From positions 1-64,000 of the forward strand of contig VRMN01000021.1 of NCBI GenBank assembly GCA_008690995.1: 64,000 nt of DNA, written 5' to 3'. Position 1 is the first letter of the stretch, and each line of letters starts with the position of its first letter. Below are positions 38,780-49,800 of this stretch, piece after piece. The stretch is from Porphyridium purpureum. Its lineage: Eukaryota > Rhodophyta > Bangiophyceae > Porphyridiales > Porphyridiaceae. The notes under the pieces are model-generated. The model did no database searches, was not told the origin of the DNA, and saw only the letters and a list, made by a program, of their open reading frames with translations. Made by a program: the position numbers and the translations under genes.

Positions 38780-41014
38780 GCGTCCTCTGTCTTCTTCGAC
38801 AAACGCGGGCACTGGAAGAAAGCGACCTTGCCAAATCGTATGCGCTGCTATGAGCTCCGTTTTTGCAGTGCTTTTTACCACTCGTCGCCGTCCAGACGAC
38901 ATCCAGTCGACGAGGTGTGCTGTACCTCTCGATGCTAGGAAGCTTGTTACTTCGGACATCGACCGCCTCGGTTTGCAATCTCTTTCTCCAAAGTATTTCA
39001 GTAAAGGCATCCTTCGGTGAGGTGATCGCGCAGCATCGTTTTGCAACTTTCCTGCGTACTTCGTCTTGAAAACCCACTTGACCAGTGGTGGACAACCGCG
39101 ACCGTGGTTCACCTCATGGAAAGCGACGGCGGCTTTCTCGGTGCCCTTATTTACAATTCCCACCGACGAATACCACCTCGGTGACACATGCAAACGCGTA
39201 AGAATATACCGGGCGTCGCCCATATCGGTGCGCCCAAAATCCAAGAGATCGACCAAGAAGACATTATTAAACCCACGGAAGCGGTCGAGATCGCCGCTTG
39301 TGTCGAGCCTCCGCACTGCGCATGATCTTTTGCGCTTTGCAAGCGAACACACACCGCAGTCGCCCCGGCTCGGCATGCACAAAACTAAGTGATCCTAAAA
39401 CAAGGAGTGGTCACCCATTTGTATATTGCTCAATATGATCACAGTCAATCTAGAATAATGACAAGGTGGTGCCTGCCGTCATACACAACGACCTGCGTGT
39501 CGCACAGAGTTCTCATCGCCGCCACAAAGGGTCTTGCGGTGCCATACGTGATTCGCATTGAACCATCACCCAGGCGTACAGTTGACCTTGAGCAAGCTTT
39601 CCGGGCGTCCGAGAGAGCGCGTCCAGCCGCACTGCAGGCTATCGGGAAAGCAAATGTCTGAAAAGTGACGGTAATTACGATCGCTTTGATCTTGGCGTCG
39701 TTTACGTGCGCGTCGACCTCGATTCAGTGGTGCTGATTCAATGGCACTGCCAATCGAGGAGCGTCAGATCTGCTTCCTGACTTCCAGAGGCTATCTACCT
39801 ATTATTAGCTGTATGTCGCTGGAGCAACATCATCGCAGTCTACACAATAAAAGCGGCCTTACCCGGCTTTCGCTCCTCGGTGATTTCGGTTTCGCACTTG
39901 ACAGTCACGACCAGCGGAATTTTCTCTTTTTTCCTACGTGGTACACTTCCGCGGCCCCGTCGACGACGCAGTCCGCCACCCAAAAAAAAACCCACCGGAT
40001 GAATCACCGCATGAATCACCGGATGAATCACCGCATGAATCACCGCATGAATCATCGGATGAATCACCGGATGAATCACCGGATGAATCACCGGATGAAT
40101 CCTCGCATGAATCACCTGATAAAATACCGTCAGAGCACCGTTTCTTGGTCGACGACACGGGTCCCGCGAAGGGTTGTGCACTTCTACTATCGTCGCGATT
40201 TCTACGGCTGCCGCGGGCTCCCGCAGAATCCGGGTCAATGTACTCGTAACCGCCCTGTGTGACACCCACCCATTAGTACGGGCCCGCCACCGACCGAAGC
40301 GACTTGAAGGGGTGATTGCGCTTGACGCTCTCCAATGCAGCCTCGTTGCGTCCGGAAGAATCATTTTGTCCGCCTTCACGGCGCTGCGCAGACATTCGGT
40401 GTAATCTTTTGGTTCGTTGGATGTTTTATGAATGCGGACCTTCTCGTTGAGACCTTGTAGGAGAAGAAAGACGCGCCGACTGTCCGTGATGGTCGGTGCG
40501 TGCAGACAAATCGAAGACAATCGCTGCTCGTATTCGTCCACCGACACCTAGCCGTACTTAATTTGTTGCAACTCAACTTGAAGCCTCCCTTTGACATTGT
40601 GGTGCTCAAATAGTAACCCTACCACGACCATGAATTCGACACTTGTCGTCGGTCGTTCCTGCGGTGCCAAAATTTGATACCACGTTTTTCACGTGGCCTT
40701 GAAACTACGTGCGGATTGTCTTCACCACTATGCGCTCTTTCATGAACGCCCGGATCATAAAAACGGCCGTTGGCAGCCGTGGGCCACGGGCTTCCGACGC
40801 AGGGAGCTCTCTCACCGTTTTAGAATATCATTGGTGCTGGCTTCAAAGCTTGAGGCATCTTGACGAAAGCCGAGTATGAGCCGGCAGATGAGGTAGAATT
40901 TTCCGTCTCCCTCGCCTCCGTCATCTGCGCTAGAAGAGTCATGATATCTTGTGCGAACGTGTCCGTACTGACCTCGTGTTTTGCTTTCAAGTGAGCATGC
41001 TGCATCGCTGACAT
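38780..41014 (-). mobile_element. Copia (Ty1) fossil, same lineage as 46519 element
   Basis: Minus-strand remains of a copia element are present in the expected order. There is a Gag-like part (about 40310-41014, with an N-terminal MSVDEYEQRL-type segment), a pre-integrase/integrase start with CGVCSLAKRKR (about 39250-39382), and an RNase H piece (HLVDWMSSGRRR, about 38830-38910). The integrase and RNase H pieces resemble the young copia at 46519 (CGICSAAKLRR; HLVDWTSRRQRR). It is old and heavily broken, with many breaks and large parts missing; RT is not recognisable. No matching LTR pair was found. Confidence 0.65.
39993..40120. repeat. 12-bp tandem repeat (CACCGGATGAAT)
   Basis: About ten copies of a 12-bp unit alternate between CACCGGATGAAT and CACCGCATGAAT, with small variants. 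The array lies inside the copia fossil next to the Gag-like remnant. Because 12 is a multiple of 3, it gives short MNHR-type or SGDS-type peptide repeats in open frames, which I do not treat as genes. Confidence 0.9.
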
Positions 41015-42135
41015 CTTGTTTAATTGCTCGGTATAGGCTTGTTATACCACCGGCATAAAGTCCTCCAGCACTACCGCCTTAACAGCATCCCAGGCGCTTT
41101 ATGCTCTTCCGGCCACATAACATCCCGCGCAGGTCATAGTGCAGGCGACCCTCGAACTTTCACATCAAGAGCAAACGCCGATAGGCGCTGGAAACCTTTT
41201 ATGTGGTCGATGACGTTGTATGTGCGGCCGACGTGGACATCTGGTGGGACGCCGAACACGAAGGGATAAGAGGACTCGCGCACAAAGATACTCGAGCACA
41301 AAGGAAGTATCGTGCCGCTGCATACGCTGCCGCCAAGTGCAAACTTTCTGGGTTCCAGATCTTTCAATCAAATCAAGCAAGACCGAAATAAACGGCCAGC
41401 TAGGTCGTACTAGGACATCGCGACAAAGAAATAGAGGCACTCAGGGTGGAAGCCCCGTCGCTATCAAAACAAATGATGCGCATGGTAGTATCAATGGCTA
41501 CCGTCAACAGACTAACAGTAAAGTACAGGGACTACAAAAAGACTTGCCAAAATATCGGTGTTTCCCATGGAAAGAGACATCTCCATCTGACTGGGCGCAA
41601 AAACCCTTGCCAGTTTTGAACAAGCGTTGTAAAAGACATTGGCGGAGCACACTTTATTGAAGAACCCGCTTTCCGCGTTGTGCGAACCTGGCTGTTCCTA
41701 GCATGAGAGCCCACTGCAAGCTCTCAATAAGGAGGGATTTTAGCCCGGCGCGTTGGGCCCATGCATCATACATTGAAGCACGCACGGTGCCATCGGCACG
41801 CTTGTAGCTAGCGTGTTGGCGAGGGCGACAAAGTTTGCATGAAAACCAACGAGGTAGCTATTCCGACATTCAAGAACAAGGGCCGTACGCTGCCGCATTT
41901 TATCTTGAATGGCGTGAATTTCGACCAACAGAAAAACGCGTGTTACAGAATTGGAAACGCCACAAGCGTCGAATCCCTTTTTGGGTGCGAAGACAAATTG
42001 AATTTCTGTCGCAGTACCAAGGACCCATAGGCGTACTTGGCCTCGCAAACCAGGCCGGACTTGCTATGCGTGAGCTCCAAGTTGTCTCAAATCACCGAGA
42101 TGAAATAAGCGCGTGAAGATGCAAAAATCCTTAAC

Positions 42136-42945
42136 GTGGCTTTGCCGAGATTAAAGACGAAACAGAGCACAGGGATGCTTCGGTTCGCAGCAAGAGATAG
42201 AGGCGAAATCAGATTGCCGGTTGAAGCGGATATCGCGTACGCGACGAATGACAGTGCGACGTCCCGGCCGGCTTTCGTCATCTTCCTCAGAAGTCACACC
42301 GAAGTGTCGGTACAAACGCGTGGTACAGTGAGCAGATGTGCGCGTGTGTGTGAGAGGTGCGCCGCTGCCGGAGGAACGAGTTTGGCGAGCGCAAGATTCT
42401 CCATGATGGCGGCTGTCACATGTAGCGTTTATCGCGTTCTAACTCTGTCGGGCAAGGAGTGATCGTGGTTTGTTTGCCGACAGGCTGGTAAATGAAGACT
42501 CGGATGCAAACAGTTGACTCCTGTGTGGTCGGACGGTGTAGCAGTCGCGGGACGCCAGGCTTGCAGTGAGAAAGGTTTTTTACACGAGAATGTGCATTTT
42601 CTTACTCCGCACTACGCAAAGGCGAGGCAGGTAATAGCCTTCGTGATGGGAGCGGAGCTTCTGTTTCTCTGTTTAGCCTTCGACCATGCAAAGCTACTGC
42701 CGCTGGAACATCTGCACCTGGGGATGCCGGCATGGCTTTCGCTTGCGACAGACTCCAAGCAAGTGTATGGTGCAGTGGCTCGCAGCACAGTCATGCAGGA
42801 GAAACGACTCACGATGCGAATGCTGCCCCTTAGGGAAGGCATGTCCAACCTGCAAAGTCGAGAGCTGCTACGGATGCCGGGCAGTCAGAATGTCGCGGAT
42901 GCACTGGCAAAGGTTAAGGGCTGTGGTTTGAGTGGAAGAGGGTGC
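42136..42945 (+). mobile_element. Second copia-like fossil (RNase H region)
   Basis: Plus-strand remains resemble a copia RNase H. One piece around 42210-42300 contains ADIAYATNDSATS, and a longer piece at about 42740-42920 reads TDSKQVYGAV, then EKRLTMRMLPLREG and PGSQNVADALAK. The strand is opposite to the fossil at 38780 and the sequence type differs, so it is a separate insertion from another copia lineage. It is old, broken several times, and lacks visible LTRs. Confidence 0.5.
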
Positions 42946-44230
42946 TAAACTGGGGTTTGCTGGCGGAGGTCGAGCCGTCAAAGACGTACTTCTCGTGTTT
43001 CTAGACGAGCGCCACGAAAAAGTGGGGGAAAGAATAGCCAAAGTGTTGTAAGGTTAATTGTGGCGCCCAACATAACCGTAACCTCGCCTGAGCAAATGCT
43101 AGAGGTGCTGGCAAGGTAGCGTTGCACGGAATTGGGAGGGCTCCAGAGCACTTGTTTGTCATTTCACGAGAAATCGTCTGTTCAGAGCCTCGTGCTTTGG
43201 AATAAGTAGACGCACCGGGCGGCGCGAATACATTCTTCGACACCACGCCGTCGACCAACGCCCTCTGCGGGAGTATTAGTAGCTCTAGGCCCAGGCGGGG
43301 GCCACGCTCACAACCCGGTTCAGCTTTGACCCACTGTTGAAACCGCGAACTCGCCCGATGATGCACTTTTGAGGGGGCGCGAGCGGTAACCGGGACGAGA
43401 GCGACCTGACCGGACGGTCGCGCGGAGAGTGCGATGGTCCCGGTCTTCGCGGTTGCTCTATATATAAAGGACTGGTGGAGCCGCGCGGAGCAGGATTTGC
43501 CGGTCTTTAGAGTCAGAGGCTGTAGCATTTAGCATCGGAACTAATAGGTACTGTAAAGGAGGCTTCTCTGAACCATGGCGCTCGCTTATAGTAAGGCGGT
43601 TGCACCTGTGGGTCCGGGCGTGTTGGAGTTTCTACCCACCCACACACACACATACCCAAACGCGTCCGCACGTGGACACCGCTCCAACCCGACTAGCCGG
43701 ATCCCCGGTTCCCCGAATGGCCGCGAACGGTTTGCGCGCGCACGCGCCACGCGCGGGGTGTACAGTGTGCTGCGGTGTGTACAGTCGCCCTTGCACGCAC
43801 AGGATTTGTAACCGACAGGCGCGAGAACGGGCCCGTTTTGGCGGCAACGCGCGTGGGCTGGCGCGCGTGTGCGCGTGTGGCGCGCGGCTGTGAGGGAGTG
43901 CGAGTGCGGGCGGGACACGGGCGGCACGCGAGCGACACGGGAAGCGGCGAGGCACGACACGCGCACACGGCACGCACGGCACGCACAGCACGCATACGGC
44001 ACGCATACAGAACGCACAGCACGCACAGCACGCACGGTGGGAACGGTGGGTGGGTGTGCGGAGCGCGGTGGGCCGTCGGGTGCACGCTGCACGGTGCTCG
44101 GTGCTAGCCGCGTCGGGCTGCGCGTCGGGTGCTCGTTGGCACGCGCGCGGGCTGCGCGGAGCGCGGACGGTGGGCCGCCGAGGCGCTGTGAGCAGGGCGG
44201 CACGGAGCGCGCGGGCGCGGGCGGGGCAGC
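42946..44230. promoter_or_regulatory. Upstream region of MsrB-like gene
   Basis: About 1.3 kb. A TATATATAAAG lies at 43459-43469. Two GTACAG sites lie at 43760 and 43779 (19 bp apart). A CACGCA-type short tandem repeat runs at about 43970-44036 just upstream of the MsrB-like gene. No gene of its own is supported; the open frames here are GC-rich shadows. Confidence 0.45.
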
Positions 44231-44950
44231 ATGAGTACAAAGGACGAGGAGAGGCCGCACGGCCTCGCGAAGATGATGCCGCGCGCGCTGTCGGGGAAGA
44301 AGAAGAAGGACGCGTTGGACGCCGCCGACGCGGACGCCGACGCAGATGACCATGTTCCGCCAGGCGCCATGCCGCGTAACATCACCGAGCGCGCCAAGAA
44401 ACGGGTCACCGAGGTTTTGGACGAGGTCGCCGGCGAGGGCAAGCACTCGACCGCCGCGCCGGTCGAAAAGGTCGTGCGGTCCGAAGAAGAGTGGAAGGCG
44501 CTGCTCTCCGAGAACGAGTTCAACGTGTTCCGCAAGGGCCAAAACGAAAAACCAAAGATGGAAATAGGAACGCGTCTCCACTCGGACCGCATGGGTGTCT
44601 TTTTGTGCAAGTGCTGCAACGAGCCGCTGTTCTCGCTCTCGTTTGAAGGCCCCTCACAGTTCGGGCTCGTCACCTTTTCTCACGCACTACCGGGACGAAC
44701 AATTGTCAAGGACGTAGGAAGTCCAGAGGAGTATGAATCGCTAAATGTGCGCAAGAAGGTCTACTGTTGCCGCTGCGAAGGCTACCTTGGATTTATCGGG
44801 ATGCCAAAGAACGCTTCGGCCACCATGGAGAAGATCACGCAGCCCATGCAAATCAACAAGTGCTGCCTCGTGTTCCTGGAGGCGCTGGTGCCCAAGGGCT
44901 CCAAGCGCACGAGCACGCGGATTGGCTTCAACAGCATGGTCGAGACATAA
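44231..44950 (+). CDS. Divergent MsrB/SelR-fold protein, probable pseudoenzyme
   Basis: The protein is 239 aa. Residues about 82-222 follow the order of a methionine-R-sulfoxide reductase (MsrB) domain: RSEEEWKALLSENEFNVFRK, then CKCCNEPLF (C126/C129) and YCCRCEGYLGF (C179/C182), the two zinc CxxC pairs of the family. The catalytic parts differ. The GCGWPSF segment is replaced by an unrelated string (FEGPSQFGLVTF), and the RYCINSxxL catalytic Cys position appears as QINKCCL with Gln, though adjacent Cys211/Cys212 could substitute. The N-terminal 80 residues are charged with an Asp/Ala-rich stretch and no clear transit peptide. I infer a zinc-stabilised MsrB-like fold that is inactive or altered. 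GTAC sites and a TATA box lie upstream. Confidence 0.7.
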   Translation: MSTKDEERPHGLAKMMPRALSGKKKKDALDAADADADADDHVPPGAMPRNITERAKKRVTEVLDEVAGEGKHSTAAPVEKVVRSEEEWKALLSENEFNVFRKGQNEKPKMEIGTRLHSDRMGVFLCKCCNEPLFSLSFEGPSQFGLVTFSHALPGRTIVKDVGSPEEYESLNVRKKVYCCRCEGYLGFIGMPKNASATMEKITQPMQINKCCLVFLEALVPKGSKRTSTRIGFNSMVET

Positions 44951-45117
44951 AAACACAGTGCAGTGCAGCCGGCGCTCGTGGTTGAGAGGTGTATATCTTT
45001 GCGCTGGTCTTCCGCAAATGCGAGACATTGGACGCTGGGATGCATTGTACGGTCCGTGCTATGCGTGCGTGCGTTTGCCATCGATCATTGCTTGGCTTGT
45101 TATCTGCTGTCTTTCTC

Positions 45118-45156
<39 letters not shown>

Positions 45157-45743
45157 TTCTCTTTCTGTTTCTTTCGCCCTCTCGTTCTGTGTGTCGGTAC
45201 GGATCGGGGAAAGATCCCAAGTCACCGACTCAGACTGACCAGCCGTCCGCATGCAAGCTGCTTTGGACAGTCGTTGTGCCGTCCGAGTGTCTTTTATCTG
45301 GGACGGCCAGAGAGAGCGTCAAAGGATAGGTGACACCCATACAATCGTGTACACATCGAGTAAATCCAGACGGGCATTGACGCTTGACAAGCAGCATCTC
45401 TCTGGAGAGCTCCCCGAGGATTTGTCCTGCTCATTTCTCAAGGCTCCTGTGCACAGGCAAGGACAGCGAGGTTCGCATGAATGCGTTGTTCGGCAGCAAG
45501 CCAACAAGAACCACAAGTTGAGAGAACCATGACACCGCGTTTACTCAAGTGCACAATACCGCTATTCGGGCGTGCTATTGCAAGCCCGCGAGACAACGAC
45601 TGTGCTGGCGCGAGCGATGCGATGATCTCTAGAGCCTACTGCGTGATATGCTGATGAAGCCTCACGAACGTGCGCCTCGCGAAGCGCGCGGCTCGTGCTG
45701 CTCGCCAAAAAACAAGGGGGGGAAGACGCAACAACCCAGCTGC
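44951..45743. other. 3' flank with CT tract
   Basis: About 790 bp lies between the MsrB-like gene (+) and the small protein (-), which converge here. A (CT)n microsatellite with T-rich continuation spans about 45116-45170. No gene is seen. Confidence 0.5.
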
Positions 45744-46124
45744 CTACACGGCTGTCTTCGGGTCGTACGACCTTGGCGGACCCGGCAGCTTGGAAGGCCG
45801 GTGGCCCGGAAAGACGGCGAACGGAGACGGCGGCTTATCCGCGGCGCTGGGCGCGGCGGCCGATCCGCTTGGCGAGGAGGTCGGGATCGGCGCGGCCGGC
45901 TTCTTTTCCGGGACGGCGGCGGTCCTGGGCAAGTCCTGCGTCTCTCCGACCGGCTTGGTGGCGCCCGAGCCGCTCTTCCTCGCGAGCCAGCCAAAGGATG
46001 CCTGCATGCTGGTCACCTGCTCGAGCTCGTCGCGCGGGCGCGTGGCGCTCGCGAGCGCGCCCATCGCGACGACCGCGCCCGCGTGCGCCAGCGCGGCGCC
46101 CGCGACCGGAGCGATCCCTGCCAT
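45744..46124 (-). CDS. Small Ala/Pro-rich protein with N-terminal hydrophobic segment
   Basis: The protein is 126 aa from the ATG at 46124. The N-terminus begins MAGIAPVAGAALAHAGAVVA and is hydrophobic and Ala-rich for about 25 residues, suggesting a signal anchor or transit peptide. Next comes a short charged helix with the string SFGWLARKSG, and the rest is Pro/Ser/Ala-rich and probably disordered, ending YDPKTAV. I do not recognise a family. Support comes from composition and from the large GTAC array starting about 155 bp upstream of the ATG. The opposite-strand frame is equally long, so the call is tentative. Confidence 0.45.
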   Translation of the reverse strand: MAGIAPVAGAALAHAGAVVAMGALASATRPRDELEQVTSMQASFGWLARKSGSGATKPVGETQDLPRTAAVPEKKPAAPIPTSSPSGSAAAPSAADKPPSPFAVFPGHRPSKLPGPPRSYDPKTAV

Positions 46125-46280
46125 TCTCTCGTCAGTCCTACGTCTGCCACACCACACACCCGCCTCGCACACGCACTCTCACTCGCTCCTTCTCACCGCG
46201 TCCGTACCCCCACGCGCCACACGCACCACAAGCGCCGCGCCCCGCACCGCCCCGCGCCGCGATCTCGATCTCACCACTCC

Positions 46281-46513
46281 ACTGTACATCACTGTACTCC
46301 ACTGTACTCCACTGTACTCCACTGTACACCACTGTACACCACTGTACTCCACTGTACTCCACTGTACTCCACTGTACTCCACTGTACTCCACTGTACTCC
46401 ACTGTACTCCACTGTACTCCACTGTACTCCACTGTACTCCACTGTACTCCACTGTACTTAATCGCTGTACGCCACTGTACTAAGCTATTTCACACTGTAC
46501 TCAATCACTGTAC
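46281..46513. repeat. 10-bp GTAC array (ACTGTACTCC)n
   Basis: Eighteen 10-bp units in perfect register (46281-46460), nearly all ACTGTACTCC with a few CATC/CACC variants, are followed by four looser GTAC copies to 46513. The array lies upstream of the small minus-strand gene and is cut by the copia insertion at 46519; further GTACs continue on the far side at 52459-52501. Repetitive peptides in open frames across it are artefacts. Confidence 0.95.
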
Positions 46514-46518
46514 CTTAC

Positions 46519-46816
46519 CTTTGATGATAGCGTCTTCGTGAAGCACGCGTATACCAAACGTGTACCAATAGTAACCTACTGGTGGCTAGCTGAAGCAAGA
46601 GGTCCACAACAAGACGACTTTACTCCTTAACACAACCTAGCTCTTACCTCAAAAGGAGACAGAGCGCCGACTCGTCGGCCGTCTCTCACACTCTAATGAT
46701 ATACTACTGTGGTTAACCATTACGGTCACCAACCAACGGAGAGTTGTCATCATTAAGTATTTGATGACTCCTCATCACGTCATCAGGCAGGCAGAGAGGG
46801 ATGACTATATTCCACG
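46519..46816 (-). repeat. 3' LTR of copia element
   Basis: This left-hand terminal repeat of about 298 bp is paired with 52155-52452. Boundaries were set from the CTTAC target duplication and are uncertain by a few bases, because the flanks share short matches with the internal ends. Confidence 0.9.
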
Positions 46817-46856
46817 CACCCCCTCATCACTTCTGCGCTGGCTGCAAAGGAACGAA

Positions 46857-49800
46857 TCACACTCGCTCGACAAGGTGCCAGCGGGTGTACGGATCATTGT
46901 CACACGACATTTTCTCATCATCATGGCTGTACGCATAGCCACGCATGCCAGCACCATCGTCGCAGTCGTCGGGCTGCATGAGCATCGCGAAGGCGTTGCC
47001 ACGGTTTGCGGCGGAGCGAGCATGCGTCAGACGCTGGGCGATGCCAAGGGATGAGCTTGCACCGTACAGGCCCCACGCGGCTGCATGGCCGCGAAACACG
47101 TCGGTGGCAATCGGCTTCGTCAAGCCGTCAGCGATGTTGTCGCGCGTAGCGACATAGACGAATCTGACGAGTCCGTCGGCTGCTATCTCGTGCAACCATC
47201 TCAGAGAGATGCGCTGCATCTTTGGCGCATGCAGTAGCCGGTCACTGTGGCCGCGCTCCACCGCGCGCAAAGTCGACTCGTTGTCGCACCGCACAACGAT
47301 CGGAGGCCAGCGCCTCAAAAGTTCTTCCGCCAGTGTCGCCACTGGGAACACGCTGCCTTGCGCTGCGTCGTGCAGCGCTACCAACTCAGCCTCGGTCGTC
47401 GAGGTGCTGACGCGCCGCTGGCGCCGACTGGTCCAGTCTACAAGGTGTCGGCATCTGCCATTCGATATGAAGAGCACGGCGCCGCTCGTGGATGACGGTG
47501 CCGAGAAGTCGGCATCAGCCCACGCGTGCAACCGAACGTCGCGACTGCCTGTCGCGGGTATGTCGTATTGCAGACAGACGTCCGCATGCTTCTTCAGATA
47601 CCCGACGATCTCGTCGAGCGCGCGATCCGCGCTTGGCCCCCACCGGTCGACATAACGCGCCACATGCGCCGTGGCATAAGCGATGTCTGCTCGCGTGGTT
47701 CGGCTGAGCCACAGCAGTTGGCCAATCACTGTTCGCTTGTTCGTCGGGCACGCGCGCCCGCCGGGTCCATTGTCGTCGACCCGCTCGCTGAGTGGCGTGC
47801 TGCGCACTCGCAAGTTGTCCGCGGTGTGGCCGTTCGCCACATGGGTGGCGTACACCCCCGAATCCAATATCCATCGGCCGCCGTCGCGATAGATATGCAT
47901 ACCGAGATACTTGATAGGGCGCGTACGCGCCGAGTCTGCAATGTATTCGACCTTCTGGTCGATTCTGAAAACGGTCTTCAGTTGTTTGACCGCCACTCGT
48001 ACCGCATCCGCATTGCCGAAGAGTGCGCCATCGTCGACGTACATGCTCAGCGTGAGCATGCTGCCGTTCGCGTCGCGGCGCCAGTACTGGTTCTTGTCCG
48101 CGTTGGATTCTTGCCATCCAAGCCGCCGGACACGCTCGCGAGCGTCGTGGCTGAAGTCGCTGCCGCTCCTTTTCATTCCGTACAGAGCCTGCGGTAGCTC
48201 GACGACAGGCTCGCTGCATGCGGCCATCTTCCTGTAGTCAGCTTCGCTGACTAGACCCTTCACGACCGGGACCAGGTCGCGCAGATATCCGAATGTCGGA
48301 CGGCCGCCCAATGGTGCACTGGGGTAGGCACACGTTACATCGAAAAAGGCGCCGTCGGCGGATGGTCCATGGAGCATGAGCGCCATGCTCATCGAGGCAC
48401 GGATCGCCAGCAAACCTGGTGGGCGATCAAAAGGGTACGGTTCTTCGCGCGCGCGACGCCCATCGGCGTCCAGCACGACGCATCCTTGCGCGACGATGCG
48501 GCACTTCGTCTTGTGGAAAGACGGAGGCATTTCTGAATTCTTCTTGTTGAAGAGGAGCTTCAACTTAACAAATTGCGCGTTCGGAACGCGCGCCGCCACT
48601 GCCTTGTCCATCGTGCGGCGGAAAGGCAGAGCGCCAGTGCTGGTGAGCGCACGAAGCTCGGATGCTAATGCATGGCGGCCGGCGGGCGTGGCCATCGCCA
48701 CCGCTGTGGCCACAACTTCTGCCACCCCCAGACCTGCCGCTTCGTCCTCTGGTCCCCCTGTCGCCGCGCTTGTGTACGTTGCGTTGCTGCTACTCTCTGC
48801 TCGCGTCGCGTCGTTCCGCGTCGCGTCGCTCGCTGCTGCTGCGTGCACTGGAAGCACACCCAGTTCCGCTGCGCGCGCGCGCAAGCCGGCTGGTTTGCGG
48901 CCGCGCATGAAGAATGCTGGCCTACCCGCGATGGCAAGCCAGTCCTCACCAAAACGGGCAATGCCTTCGGATATGGCAATGTCCTCGGCCGGACTCCACG
49001 GCAGCTCAATGCGCCGATACTGTGCTCGTGACGCGAGCTTTCCGTGCTCGTCTCGGTAGCACTGGCAGTGCATTTGCCTGCATGCGCCGTCACCAGTGTG
49101 ACGTCGGCTGGGCGCCGGACCCAAAATGCATTTCTCGCATTCCGTGCTCCCACCGACTATTTTCTTGCACTGTGTGCAGAATGCACGGTCCGGTGCATTG
49201 TCGCGTGCTCGCGACCATTGATCACCCGTCGCAATGGCCTCATCCGGAGGCCGCAGTGCCAAACGTCGCAATGGCCACTTGTCGGGAAGTGGCTTCCATT
49301 CGCCGACCTTCCTGATCGCAGATGGCCGCAAGTCGGCAATGGGCAGGGCGAGCAGGTTTATGGGCTGCCGCGGGTCATTCGGCCTCGGTGCCGTGAACCC
49401 AACGACGATTGCAGGCAAGCCTTTCGGCTCAAATTTGCCGCGGCTCTCATCGTATATGAGAATGCCGCTCCCGAATGCAGGGATGGGCTTGTGCCATGTT
49501 AGACCGAGCCGTTGCTCGAAGCTGGTCTGCTCCTGCTTTGCGCCGCGCCAGGCGAGGTTTCTGGCCAGGCAAAAGTAGGCGGCGGCGAACGGATACCACG
49601 CGGTCGGCAAGCCAGACTGCATCAGCAGTGCTCGCACTGCTCCGTTCAAGTCTGCATGCTTGCGTTCATGCGTCGCGTGCGTGTTCGCCCGGTAAGGTAC
49701 ACCAGTGACTTTCTTCACGCCCTTTTCCGCGATGAATCCGTCGAATTCGCCCATGAACTCGCGGCCCTCGTCACACCGCAACACTCGTGGCCAATCACCA

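Noticed and set aside
43600-44581. Long minus-strand frames upstream of and across the MsrB-like gene
   Set aside because: They arise from CACGCA-type repeats and GC bias; the + strand frame has zinc CxxC pairs in family order.
45670-46461. Plus-strand frame opposite the small Ala/Pro-rich gene
   Set aside because: It runs through the GTAC array as a TVLHCTPLYS-type repeat and lacks an upstream promoter; the minus frame fits the promoter layout better.
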